DNA from: Maylandia zebra
Taxonomy: Eukaryota > Chordata > Actinopteri > Cichliformes > Cichlidae
Reading direction: 5' to 3'
DNA: 64,000 nucleotides
NCBI RefSeq assembly: GCF_041146795.1
Contig: NC_135170.1
Coordinates: forward strand, 2,081,326 to 2,145,325
The position numbers and the translations under genes were made by a program. The notes under the pieces are model-generated. The model was not told the DNA's origin. It saw only the letters and a program-made list of their open reading frames with translations, and did not search any database. Below, piece by piece: positions 11,961 to 21,690 of the stretch; position 1 is the stretch's first letter, and each line of letters opens with the position of its first letter.

Positions 11961-12557
11961 GTGCAAAGTAAAATTATTTCTAAATTATATAACAGCATCC
12001 GGCGGTGTAAAAACGACAGCACTCTGTATATTAAAGCGAAGTGGGAAAAGGAGGGTAATTTGACAATTACAGAGAAGTGTTGGGCTCACGCATGCAAGAT
12101 ACAGTGGGCTACCACTGGGTCTAATGTTTGGCATGAATTTAGCTGGAAAAGCATCATGAGATTTTTCATTACCCCTGCTCAACAAAGATATCGAGGACTT
12201 GGTGATAAATGTTGGAGATGTGGGGGAGACGGAGCTAACCATTTCCACATCTTTTGGGACTGTAAAGATATTCGCCAGTATTGCTCTCTAATCCATGATC
12301 ATTTACAAAATGTTTTTTCATTTGTTTTTCCTTCAACTTTTGAGACCATGTTTTTGTGCAATGCACCAGTGGATAAACTGGATTCCAACGACAGAAGACT
12401 CCTGTACATCCTTCTGGCCGTAAGTAAAAAGCCTCTTACGAGAAGATGGCTTAAGCCTGAACCACCAACGATAGAAGACTGGATCCATTCTGTACAAGAG
12501 ATCTATACGATGGAAAAAGTGTCATTTTCTCTTAAACTTCCAGGGAATATGGTGTAA
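11961..12557 (+). pseudogene. C-terminal part of a Tx1/L1-type LINE ORF2, plus 3' UTR to about 12840
   Basis: A 198-residue frame ends at a stop at 12557. It carries Trp-His-Glu-Phe-Ser-Trp-Lys-Ser-Ile-Met-Arg-Phe-Phe-Ile-Thr-Pro, then a Cys-Trp-Arg-Cys-Gly-Gly-Asp-Gly-Ala-Asn-His-Phe-His-Ile-Phe-Trp-Asp-Cys zinc-binding block, and a final Trp-Ile-x-x-Val-Gln-Glu-Ile-Tyr helix. This is the standard C-terminus of fish L1/Tx1 ORF2. It is 5'-truncated. A TTTG-rich 3' UTR with a ten-base G run (12701-12712) follows, and an aataaa is near 12836. Its orientation is opposite to the RT fragment at 9886, so they are separate insertions. Confidence 0.85.
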
Positions 12558-12840
12558 ATGGACAGACTATGTTAAGCATATGAGGTGTGATTTTGTGTAC
12601 GATGTTACAACCCTGAGTACTACGTAAACCTGGCTGCCCTGCTGCCTCCTAACCCTAGTTTTTTTGTTTGTTTGTTTGTTTGTTTGTTGTTGTTTTTTTG
12701 GGGGGGGGGGGGTGTTTTTGTTTTTGTTTTTTTCTTCTTTTCTTTTCTCTTCTCTTTCTGTTTCTACCTGTGGCTCCCTATGTGTGTTTTGTTAGAGTCT
12801 TCCCAGTTTAGGTTTTGTAGAGTTTTGTGTTCAGCAATAA

Positions 12841-14665
12841 AAGCTGCCATTTTGAGTTCAGTCTTGTCTCCAGTGAGTTTGCGTTTGGGTCAAATTCCTG
12901 CCTGCACACAGCCGATCATGACATTATTGACCAAAGATAAGCTCACATGTCACCTCATGACACAGACACTTATTTCCACAGCATGCACGAGGACTGACAA
13001 TAAGTGTCTATAAAGCCACTTCTATCTGCCACACCTGTGCTTCTGTCATGGTTGCTCTCCTCTCACTCTGTCATTTATCCACAGTCTGCCTCCCTCTGCT
13101 CCGTCAGCTGACGTCCTCTCTACACCACCTGCTGTGTTTTATCCTGCAAAAACACATTTAAGAAGCGTTGCACCGAGTAACGGGAGGAACTGCTATAAAA
13201 TCCATTTAAAGGAGGTGGTGCTGAGTGCTGTGACTGGGGTCCCACCACTGACATCACGGGTGGAGGACATGTTGGAAAACTGCTACAAAGTGCTGTGCAG
13301 CCAGCAGAGCTTACAGTCTGTCCTGTGTGTCATACAGGCTCTCACACTTAGTGTTTCTGTGACACATTGAAGAGAAGTTTGTGTTGTTCACAGTTGTGCT
13401 TGTACTGAGTGACAGCTGACATGACCTAACAGGAATAATGTGTCTGTGCTGAATGAGAAGTAACACACAATGAAGTCTTGATGCATCTCAATCATCCAGG
13501 AAAGTGAGTCTGTTGCTTCTGTTCATCTGGACGCAGCGTTTTGTGGGAGAAACGTGTCGTCATCATCAGGTGACGTCTTCAGTCTCAGCTGCAGGTTTCA
13601 GTCTTACAAACAGGACATTTGCATAAAGACTGAAAGCAGCTGCAGGAACGATGGGCTGGGAGCTCCGTTCCTTCATCTTAATTATGCAGATTCTCAGGAC
13701 CATTGATCAACAACCACTGATCCATGTCCATGAGTCCCATTCACAGAGATGTGGGAATGGCTGCAGTCACAGCATGTAAGATGGAAAGAAATGAGAAGTA
13801 TTTAGCTGAAGTGGATTTGATTTATCTTAGTTCTTTTTTAACTTGTAGTTCTACATTGGAAGATTATTGTGATATTGAAATATAAAAATAAATTTATATT
13901 CTATTATTTTCTCAAAATAAGCGTCACACTCGTGGAAGCCGGTGTAGCCGCCGAAACGCCTGCATTTATGGAGACTTTCAGCCCCAGGTAGGCCAGTTAT
14001 GGATCTTGGGATCCACATTATGTCAGCAGCTCCACCGTGAACTGTGTTCAAACAAACACGCTCACGCCTCACAGACGACAGCTTACAGTCCTGTAGAGAT
14101 AAAGTGACTTCGTACAGCCCCGACCTGCAGACGCTGTGCGCAGAGGTTCAGGAGCAGAAGTCCCGTTGTAAACATACCACGGCAGACCCGACGATGTTTC
14201 CATGAACACGCTTTCAGCATCTCTTTATTGACCACTCAGCCTGTGAGTGGGTCCTGTCTTCTCCACGTCCACACCACCTTCATGAATGCGCGGGCACCCC
14301 CCTCCAGACCTGATCCCTCCGTCCGTGCACATACCACTCACACCCGTCTCCTCATAATGGGGCGAGTTTTATGAAGTGATATTTCAGTGTGAATTTATAC
14401 AATGACTTCATCTTTGATCCTGACACTGTGGGGCCCCCTTATACACAGACGCGTTTTAGACACTAGTCTGTAAAGGTGTATGTTAGACAAATTGTGTTGC
14501 CTTTGATGTACATTGTCATATTGTCTCAGTAACGGGACATTGGCAGATATTTTAGACAACCCCCCCCCTTCACTAAGGTGTCGGTTATATTCTCCTCACA
14601 AATGTCAAATGTAATAATAACTTCTAAGCTCTCCTGACAGGATAATAACACAAACAGACACACAT
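12841..14665. other. Non-coding; Penelope-like UTR fragment at about 13470-13650
   Basis: 13470-13650 (catccaggaaagtgag ... gacgcagcgttttgtggg ... cagtctcagctgcagg ... catttgcataaagactg) resembles the untranslated sequence of fish Penelope-type (Neptune/Poseidon) elements. A related short motif lies at 63530-63560. The rest of the stretch holds no gene I recognise. Confidence 0.4.
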
Positions 14666-15163
14666 TGTCATGGGTAGTGAGGCAGACTCAGCGCAGACCA
14701 GAAACTCCTTCAAACAAGAGTGAATTTATTTACAGTGCTCTCCACAGTGAAACATGTGTACAACGGTGTTTGGGAAAAGGGGCCGGGATTCCAGGGTCCG
14801 GGTGTGAAAGGGGCCGGAGTCCAGGAAGAGAAGGTTTTCACACGGATTTCACAAACAGCTCCTCTTCTCTCCACCAGCACTCTGGCTCACGCTCAGTCAC
14901 AGTGCACAGGGAACGGGTCCAGGGGGAATGCTGACGGCTCAACGATCCAGCGACGAGTTGAGCAGGTCCGCCATCTTAAGTAGTGCTCTAATTCGTGATC
15001 GGTGGCAGGGGTGCTGATCATCCCCAGGTGCGTGGGCCAGGGGCGGGAGCCCACACTGAGCTCCGCCCCGGCAGGAGAAAGAGAGAGCAGAGGCGAGAGA
15101 GGGAGAATGAACAAAACTAAGTGTCTGACTGGCGTCAGCTGGCGAGGTGCGGGGACCATGACA
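14666..15163 (-). mobile_element. Solo LTR, 498 bp, with 5-bp target duplication CACAT
   Basis: Begins TGTCATGG at 14666 and ends CCATGACA at 15163 (8-bp inverted ends). It is flanked on both sides by CACAT (14661-14665 and 15164-15168). An AATAAA read on the minus strand (at about 14727) suggests minus orientation. No internal retroelement sequence remains, so it is a recombination product of an LTR retroelement. Confidence 0.9.
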
Positions 15164-15168
15164 CACAT

Positions 15169-15639
15169 GGAGCTGACTGTGAGTCCACAGGAGGCCTCCG
15201 TCCCCTCACTGTCTCTGCTGTGGTGAACATCTGGAGTCCTTTAACTGCTCGTCTCACAGGAGACTCAGCGAGGACGCCTCTGGTCTGCTCACTTTATCTC
15301 CACCATCTCCACCCACATCACTGACACTCAGCCCCACCCTGTCTCTATCTGTGACCTTTCACCCACTTTAACTAAGGTGGTGATCTACTGTGATAAGTTT
15401 CATCAGAAGCTTCATGGTAGAATCAAACTCTGTTGGTTCGTTTGCACGATAATGTTAATCACACACACACACGCATGTACGCACGCACGCACACACGCGC
15501 ACACAACAATTCTCACACTGGGGTTTTTGCAAATGATATCAGTGACCACAACCAAGACCACAAATAGCTTTTAAAGGAGATTTGAAGCTTTTCTGGCAGC
15601 AAGCTTCATGATTTATGGGACTATAACTGGAACAGAATC
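15169..15639. other. Non-coding; alternating purine-pyrimidine tract at 15460-15505
   Basis: Contains a (CA)n / GCAC-rich microsatellite at 15460-15505. No gene is seen. The stretch leads into the Penelope fragment. Confidence 0.5.
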
Positions 15640-16132
15640 TACCTGATCACCAATGGTGACACTCCAGATCAAACCCTGATAACTCATAACCTACATGGTC
15701 ATTTCAAGTGTGGGGGATGCATTAATTGTCAATACACCAAAAATGTCAAATCATTCAAAGACCCTATAGGTGACAAAGCCATTGCCACAAAGGGCTTTAT
15801 CACATGCAGAACTAAAAATGTAATCTACATGATACAGTGCCCATGCAATAAGATATATATAGGAGAAACATCCCGCCCTCTTAAAGATTGAATTAATGAA
15901 CACAGAAGTTCGATCAAGAGGAATGATTCAACCAGCCCTGTTGCAAGACACTTCAACGATAAACATCCAAATTCACCATTATTTTTCCGGCATTGAAGCC
16001 ATTAAACTAAACCAAAGAGGTGGCAACATAAATTTTATCCGGAAAAAAAGAGAAGCATCTTGGATATTCCGTTTTAAGAGTCTGCACCCCAGAGGTATGA
16101 ATGAGCATTTTTCGATCAATGAGGTTTTATGA
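15640..16132 (+). pseudogene. GIY-YIG endonuclease domain of a Penelope-like retroelement (broken)
   Basis: The frame from about 15656 gives His-x-Phe-Lys-Cys-Gly-Gly-Cys-x-x-Cys, the Cys-rich lead-in of Penelope proteins. It continues with Val-Ile-Tyr-Met-Ile-Gln-Cys-Pro-Cys and Ile-Tyr-Ile-Gly-Glu-Thr-Ser-Arg, the variant GIY-YIG core, then Glu-His-Arg-Ser-Ser-Ile and Pro-Val-Ala-Arg-His-Phe. The family domain nicks DNA for element insertion. Two lesions are visible: an in-frame TGA right after the Arg-Pro-Leu-Lys-Asp stretch (about 15888) and a frameshift near 15985. The C-terminal part (Arg-Gly-Gly ... Gly-Met-Asn-Glu) ends at a stop at 16132. The reverse transcriptase part is absent. Confidence 0.88.
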
Positions 16133-16693
16133 ACTACATCTTTTTTAAAAAGAATTATTTTTATTTTTTTATCCTAATTTTATCAGTTAAATTACTCTCA
16201 CATGAGTAATGTTTATTCAAGTAATCTTGTTAGTTCAGCCAAAGAAGGAGTAGCGTGCTAGACATCTCACCTTAAGTCCTAATTTTAAGTCTAATCTTTA
16301 GAGACTTTACAATTTAGAGACATAAATAAGGTTCTTTTAACAAATGTGTTCCCATGTGATGATGTAATCTTGTTTTCTAATTCTAACGTGCTTTTACCAT
16401 TAAAGACTGCCCCCCTGTTTTTGTTTTGTTTGTTTAAAATCTGTGTGTATATTTATAGCATCCTTCTTATGCATTTCATGCATGTGTTATTTTCAGACAT
16501 ATGGGGGTTATGTCCCCCCCTCCTCATCATTAATGATCTAGCCCAGTATTTACTTGGGCGGGACTTAACCAATTAACCAATACCTACCTATTATATGTCA
16601 GCTGACCTATCTATGAAGTTTTGACTGGTTAATTTGAATTTTTTTCTGTTTCCTGTCTTGTATTTAAGCAATTCTTTACAATGTTTTACTATG

Positions 16694-16730
16694 ACCGTGA
16701 TGAAGGCCACAAGCCTAAACGCGGTGGTCA
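16694..16730 (+). ncRNA. Degenerate hammerhead-ribozyme-like core in the Penelope 3' region
   Basis: The sequence gtgatga-aggc-caca-agcct-aaac followed by gcggtggtc has the arrangement of the hammerhead cores known in Penelope-like elements: CTGATGA, short stem II, GAAAC, stem III, GTC cleavage triplet. Two invariant positions are changed (the first C of CTGATGA to G, and the G of GAAA to T), so self-cleavage is unlikely. Its place 560 bp after the endonuclease fits a Penelope terminal region. The stretch 16133-16693 is otherwise AT-rich with no gene. Confidence 0.5.
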
Positions 16731-16861
16731 ATTATTAAAGTTGTTCTTCTTCCCTCAAGTGTTGCTGGAGTTCCTGCTTTTTTTATATACAAGTTATATG
16801 CCAGACAAAGGAGGAGGTGATCAGTGCAATATAAGGTGCAATGTGATGGGTGGTGGTGCAC

Positions 16862-17060
16862 AGTGAGTGTCCAGGGTGCGAGGGGTCCTTGAGGATGACA
16901 TTGCCAGTATATAAATGTCTCTGAGGGAGGTTAGTGTCGGGCCCAGGGCCGCTCTGCTGCCCTCACCACCCGCTGCAGTTTCCTCTTGTCCTCCACAGCA
17001 GCTGAACCACAGTGTGCAGCAGAAGGAGCTCCATGGTAGAAGTTCATTAGCAGTTTGTGA
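16862..17060 (-). pseudogene. C-terminal scrap of a Rex1/CR1/L2-type LINE
   Basis: On the minus strand the translation shows Lys-Leu-Gln-Arg-Val-Val-Arg-Ala-Ala-Glu and, after a frameshift, Asp-Ile-Tyr followed by Lys-Asp-Pro-Ser-His-Pro-Gly-His. This is a familiar end of fish LINE ORF2 proteins. It is about 200 bp and clearly dead. Confidence 0.6.
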
Positions 17061-18888
17061 TTAGCATTCTTGGACATACGTAGATCTTGTGGAGATACAG
17101 AAATTATTTTTACTGCAATAATATAACCTGCATTATTAACATTGCCTTAATAATATTACTTACAGGATTGATATTGTATCAAAGATGTTTGCCATCATAT
17201 TAACCTTTTTCATTACAGGTGTAGCTATGATCATTTTATACACATTGCATATTTGTGCTCATTCAGAGTTGATGTTCAGTCTATTAAAGGTCTCAAGCTT
17301 TGTGAAGCGCTATGTCTTCACAATCCATTGTGTGGGTGACCTGGAACATAGAAGGCCGCGTACACGCTTGCAAACACATATAATCTAGAAACTTGCCAGG
17401 CCAAAGGTCTGGAATTCATTTAGCTTCTAACTGCATGTTAGTCTACTTGGTAACAGATGACAGGAGAGCAGTTAAGAAAGGGATCAGTCTTCAGGGACCA
17501 TGTAGGCTTGAAATGTATTACCATGTATGGCAGGTGTTATCAAAAACTGAACTTTTGTATCTCTTTTTACACATTTAAGATGTACCATTGACTGTAATCG
17601 ATGTATTTTAATCTGTAATTGACGCACGAGGGGGCGTAAAACCCTGATGCTATGAAATCATCATCTTGTGTATTCTTAGGGGGAGGCGTTTTGCTGATGT
17701 GATGCTGTATACTTCTTCTCCTGCGTGTGTTTTAATAAACTCATTGTCTGATTGCACTCTCCTGAGCCTCTGCTGGTGTGTTCTGTTGCTCAACATTTTT
17801 CGAACTCGAAACAATCTCAAATTAAAAACCAATGATTGATGCAAAACTCATTTGTTACTTTGGGTTTGCTAGTTTCAGTTTATTTAATATGAACTTTTAG
17901 TTATGTCATTTCTTCTTCAAGTAATGATTCAAGACAAAGAGAAGGTAATAAGGCAAAGACGTGGTATTGGCCACTAGTGAAGTGTGTGACTGTCAGGCTG
18001 CCAAACAAACCTCTTCTCCAGCACGTCACACTTGTGGAGCTTCCTGGAAACTGTGACTGTAACAAGAGCAGAGATCAGATGTGGAAAGGGCTCATTCAAG
18101 TTTAATTCAAATGTATCTGCACCTTTAACTTTATCTGCACCAAGTCTGATCTGTGTGATCATTCACATGATCTGAAAGCAACTTAAAATTCAAATATAGA
18201 TCTTGGGGAAGAAACACTGACTCCACATTCACAGGAGACTGAAGACACAAAAATAAAAGAAATGAATCAGCCAGTTGACCAGTGTGCTTATTTTAGGAAC
18301 TGTTTAATATTAGATTTTTCATAAACTCTGAGACATTGTAAGTACATTTGTAAATACACCCTCTAGTGTAAAATTTGTGTTGATGAAGATGAAACAAGGG
18401 TTGACATTTCAGCAAACAATGATCCCAAACACAGCCAGCTGGTTTCAGAGAGAGAAACTAAAGCTGATAGAACGGCCATTGACCTGAATCCTCACAGTTT
18501 ATAGAAGGGGCCCTGTTGATGTGGAGAAACATCTGAGCACATGTGATGTGCAAGTTAAGAGCATTTGAGCATCTCATGGTGGTTACCTCAGAGACTATCT
18601 GTCACTTTGTGTAGAGCCACGCCCACAGCGCACAGAATACATGTGTTCGACTAATTTGTCCACCAGGAGGCATCTTGATGCTGTCATCATACACAAAGGC
18701 TTTTGTACAAAGTGTTAAACAAACTGCAGCAAGTGTGTTCAAGACTTTTTCCCTGTCTTATTTCTCTTTATTACACATAATCTATGGAAACGTGTGGTTT
18801 GATTACTTTGCATGTGTGGATTTGATGGGTTGTTGCCACATCTGGTGAGATTTTCATGTCAACAGAACCTTCTGAAATATATTTCTTT
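17061..18888. other. Non-coding; possible LTR-like 3' end at about 17640-17792
   Basis: 17640-17792 has a retroviral R-U5 look (gtgttttaataaactcattg, then a stretch ending tgctcaaca), but no partner LTR, target duplication or primer site could be found, so it is only noted. The rest, including 17975-18880, shows no gene. Confidence 0.3.
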
Positions 18889-20060
18889 AGAAAATTGGTG
18901 ACATTGGTGACATTCGTCCAATACCCGCTCTAGAAGAAGCCCTACAGTACAGAGATTCTAAAGACTGCAAGGTGGCATCAGCAGGTATTGAGGTAAGGAC
19001 AGGAAGAAAGTGGAAGGCTGAGAAGGCAGTTGAGGTGGCGGAGTCACACCTAAGGAAGAAAACACTGGTGAGGGTCTTAGCAACAGGGGGAGCAGGCTTG
19101 GGGTACTTCCCAAAGGCCCAGGTCAGCAGGGCACAGGGAAAGGAGAGACACCAGCTACTCCAGGAAGAGGTCCGAGCAGGTGTGGAGGAGGAGCGAGTAA
19201 GTAGAGCTGTAGGCCTTAAGCGGCAGAGAGCATGGACAAGGTGGGAGAGCACCTTGCAGCGCAAGGTCACCTGGGCAAACATCATGCAGGCAGACTTCCA
19301 CCGGATCCGATTCCTAGTGCAGGCAGTATACGATACTCTGCCAAGCCCAGCAAACCTCCATCTGTGGGGGAAGAGCGAGACACCTGTCTGTCCCCTGTGC
19401 TCTGGAAGAGGGACCCTAGAACACCTCCTTAGCAGCTGCCCAAGGGCCCTGGCCGATGGTCGGTATCGTTGGCGGCACGACCAGGTGCTCAGAGTAGTTG
19501 CTGAAAAGATTGCCTCAGCAATCAGCACCAGCAAGCATCATCATGCTCCGAGGAAGGCAATCTCTTTCATTAAGGCTGGAGAGAAACCCCAGGTGCGCCC
19601 GAATTTAACAACCGGCCTCTTCAACACAGCCTCTGATTGGCAGCTACAGGCTGACCTGGGTAAACAGCTACAGTTCCCTCAGAACATTGCAAAAACATCC
19701 CTCCGTTCAGACATGATAATTATTTCTGAGGCCTCAAAACAGCTGATCATGCTGGAACTCACAGTGTCCTGGGAAGAGCAGATCGAGGAGGCCAATGAAA
19801 GGAAACGAGGAAAGTACTAGGAACTAGTGCAGGAGTGCAGGGGAAGGGGCTGGAAGACTTTCTATGAGCCCATAGAAGTGGGTTGTAGGGGCTTTGCAGG
19901 ACGATCACTCTGCAAAGTCCTAGGCTGGCTGGGCATGGCTGGGGCAGCCAAGAAGAGGGCCATCCAGGCTGTGAGTGAAGCGGCAGAGAAAGCCACAAGG
20001 TGGCTGTGGATCAAGAGGGCTGATCCGTGGGTAGCTACTGGTACGCAAGTCGGGGCCTGA
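18889..20060 (+). pseudogene. C-terminus of a LINE with restriction-like endonuclease (R2/R4/NeSL-Hero group)
   Basis: An open stretch from 18889 to a TAG at 19818-19820 continues in the same frame to a stop at 20060. It contains the zinc motif Cys-Pro-Leu-Cys-x7-His-x4-Cys. This is followed by Arg-Ser-Asp-x-n-Glu-Leu-Thr-Val-Ser-Trp-Glu, matching the PD-(D/E)XK-type endonuclease (CCHC plus REL) at the C-terminus of R2-like non-LTR elements. After the TAG the conserved tail continues (Glu-Val-Gly-Cys-Arg-Gly-Phe-Ala-Gly ... Trp-Leu-Trp-Ile-Lys-Arg). The single stop therefore splits an otherwise intact domain. The RT half is missing at the 5' end. The 3' UTR runs to about 20200. Confidence 0.85.
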
Positions 20061-20513
20061 TCACCCCCAGCTGGGTCGCCTGGGCGAGGGTGTATGATGT
20101 TGTGAGACCCGAAACACCTGATGACCCCAGGATACATCACTGAAGATGCGTACCAGTGCATCCCGGAGATGTGTCTTTATAGTCTTTTATAGTTATAGGA
20201 AAGCTTGGCTGAGGTTGGAATCTGCCACACATGGAGTTGAAATGACAAAAGATGAGACTGAGAAAAAAATATGAGAAAACCGAAGCAAAAATCCTCCTTA
20301 TATATGACTTTAATTATCCATAAAATCATCAACTACAACTATTGAACAGCGTATAAGTTAAAGTAAAAGCTTTAAAACCAAGTTAGTACAAACATCACTA
20401 ATGTCACATAACTTTGTCTTGGGCAGTTAAAGGTGAGTCTGTCACGGTTCTTTGTGACCCAGCATTTTAACTTGTATTTTATATTGTGCTTCTAAGTCCT
20501 TGGTTGTGCTGTT
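20061..20513. other. LINE 3' UTR then non-coding
   Basis: Holds the 3' UTR of the endonuclease LINE to about 20200, then AT-rich DNA with no recognised feature. Confidence 0.4.
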
Positions 20514-20558
20514 TTGTGGGGAAACAGGAGGTGTATCACTCCTCCTGTTTCCCCACAG
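20514..20558. repeat. 17-bp perfect hairpin
   Basis: The arms tgtggggaaacaggagg (20515-20531) and its exact complement (20541-20557) are separated by 9 bases. It could form a stable hairpin. No function is assigned. Confidence 0.75.
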
Positions 20559-20714
20559 CGTTTACACTTCAACCTGCTGTTGGTGGCTTTTTTGCTGTGA
20601 CATGTAAAAGTCACAGTGGTATAGTGTCTCTTTAAGACAACCCAAGTTGAGGGTTAATGTTGTCATCGGTATGCGCCACTGCCCTCTCTCGTTCAGTGAG
20701 AGACTGAGATTACC

Positions 20715-21690
20715 CATGATGCACCACTGAACGACACAGGAAATCTTTCCTGCCTGTGGCCATCTCCCTGTACAACGCATCCACTTAACACACTGTTTGC
20801 TGCTACAACTACACATGTTTCTTTTCCAAATATTTATTTATAAGTGACTTATGTATGTATGTGTCACGGCTGCACAGCAGTCGTGTGGTGAATTGAGAAA
20901 AGGATCCAAGATGCAGGCACTGACTGGGGTGCGAGTGAAAATTTATTTGCAGAGGTGATAAAGTGACAAAACAGGAAGAGCAGAGCGGGGAGTAAACAAA
21001 CCTAAACTGGGAAAACTAAAGAACAAAACTTAAACCAGACACTCACGGGAGGAGGAGCGAAATGCACAAAGAGAGATGGCAGAGAGACGCAGAATGAATA
21101 CCAGGTAACAGAATAATGCAGACTGACATGGAGTTAAACAGACGACACGACAGAGAGCACATGAAAACACAGGGCTTAAATACATGGGGAGTAATCAGGG
21201 AATGGGCCACAGGAGGGAGACACAGCTGGGAGCAATAAGGCTAACGAGACAGGGGAGAGGTAAAACTGAACACACTGACATGAGACATGAACTTTCAGAA
21301 TAAAACAGGAAACTAACAGACACAGAGAACCAGACCGGACACTGAACTTGACAGGCAGACTCATGAGCAGACACAATAACACCATGGACAGACAGAGGGA
21401 ACACAGAGAAGTGGAAGCAGGCAGGCAAAGAACAGAAACCTAACAAATGGCAAAATCACAACAGAATACACACTCTGAATGAACAAAAGCACAAGGAACA
21501 CAAAACACTGAGTCCTCAGACTCAGGACCATGACAGTATGTATGTATATATATGTATATATTGTACTATTCTTAGTTAGCGTATTGTCTGTCTTGTCTTA
21601 ATGTTGGTTTAAAATGGAGCACTGTAACAAAAAATAATTTCCCCCAGGGATCAATAAAGTATTCTGATTCTGATTCTGATTCTGATTTTG
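20715..21690 (+). mobile_element. 3' end of a CR1/L2-type LINE, split by a nested LTR, ending in (ATTCTG)n
   Basis: At 20730 the frame gives Lys-Ser-Phe-Leu-Pro-Val-Ala-Ile-Ser-Leu-Tyr-Asn-Ala, the last residues of many fish LINE RT proteins. After the nested LTR (20862-21535) the 3' UTR resumes and ends with gggatcaataaagtattctg followed by ATTCTG repeats at 21660-21690. This is the 3' signature of this LINE group. Confidence 0.75.
20862..21535 (-). mobile_element. Solo LTR, 674 bp, with 5-bp target duplication GTATG
   Basis: Runs from TGTCACGG at 20862 to CCATGACA at 21535, with GTATG at 20857-20861 and 21536-21540. AATAAA on the minus strand (about 20942) suggests minus orientation. It lies inside the LINE 3' UTR. 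It shares TGTCA...TGACA ends and a similar LTR layout with the solo LTR at 14666, but the bodies differ. Confidence 0.9.
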
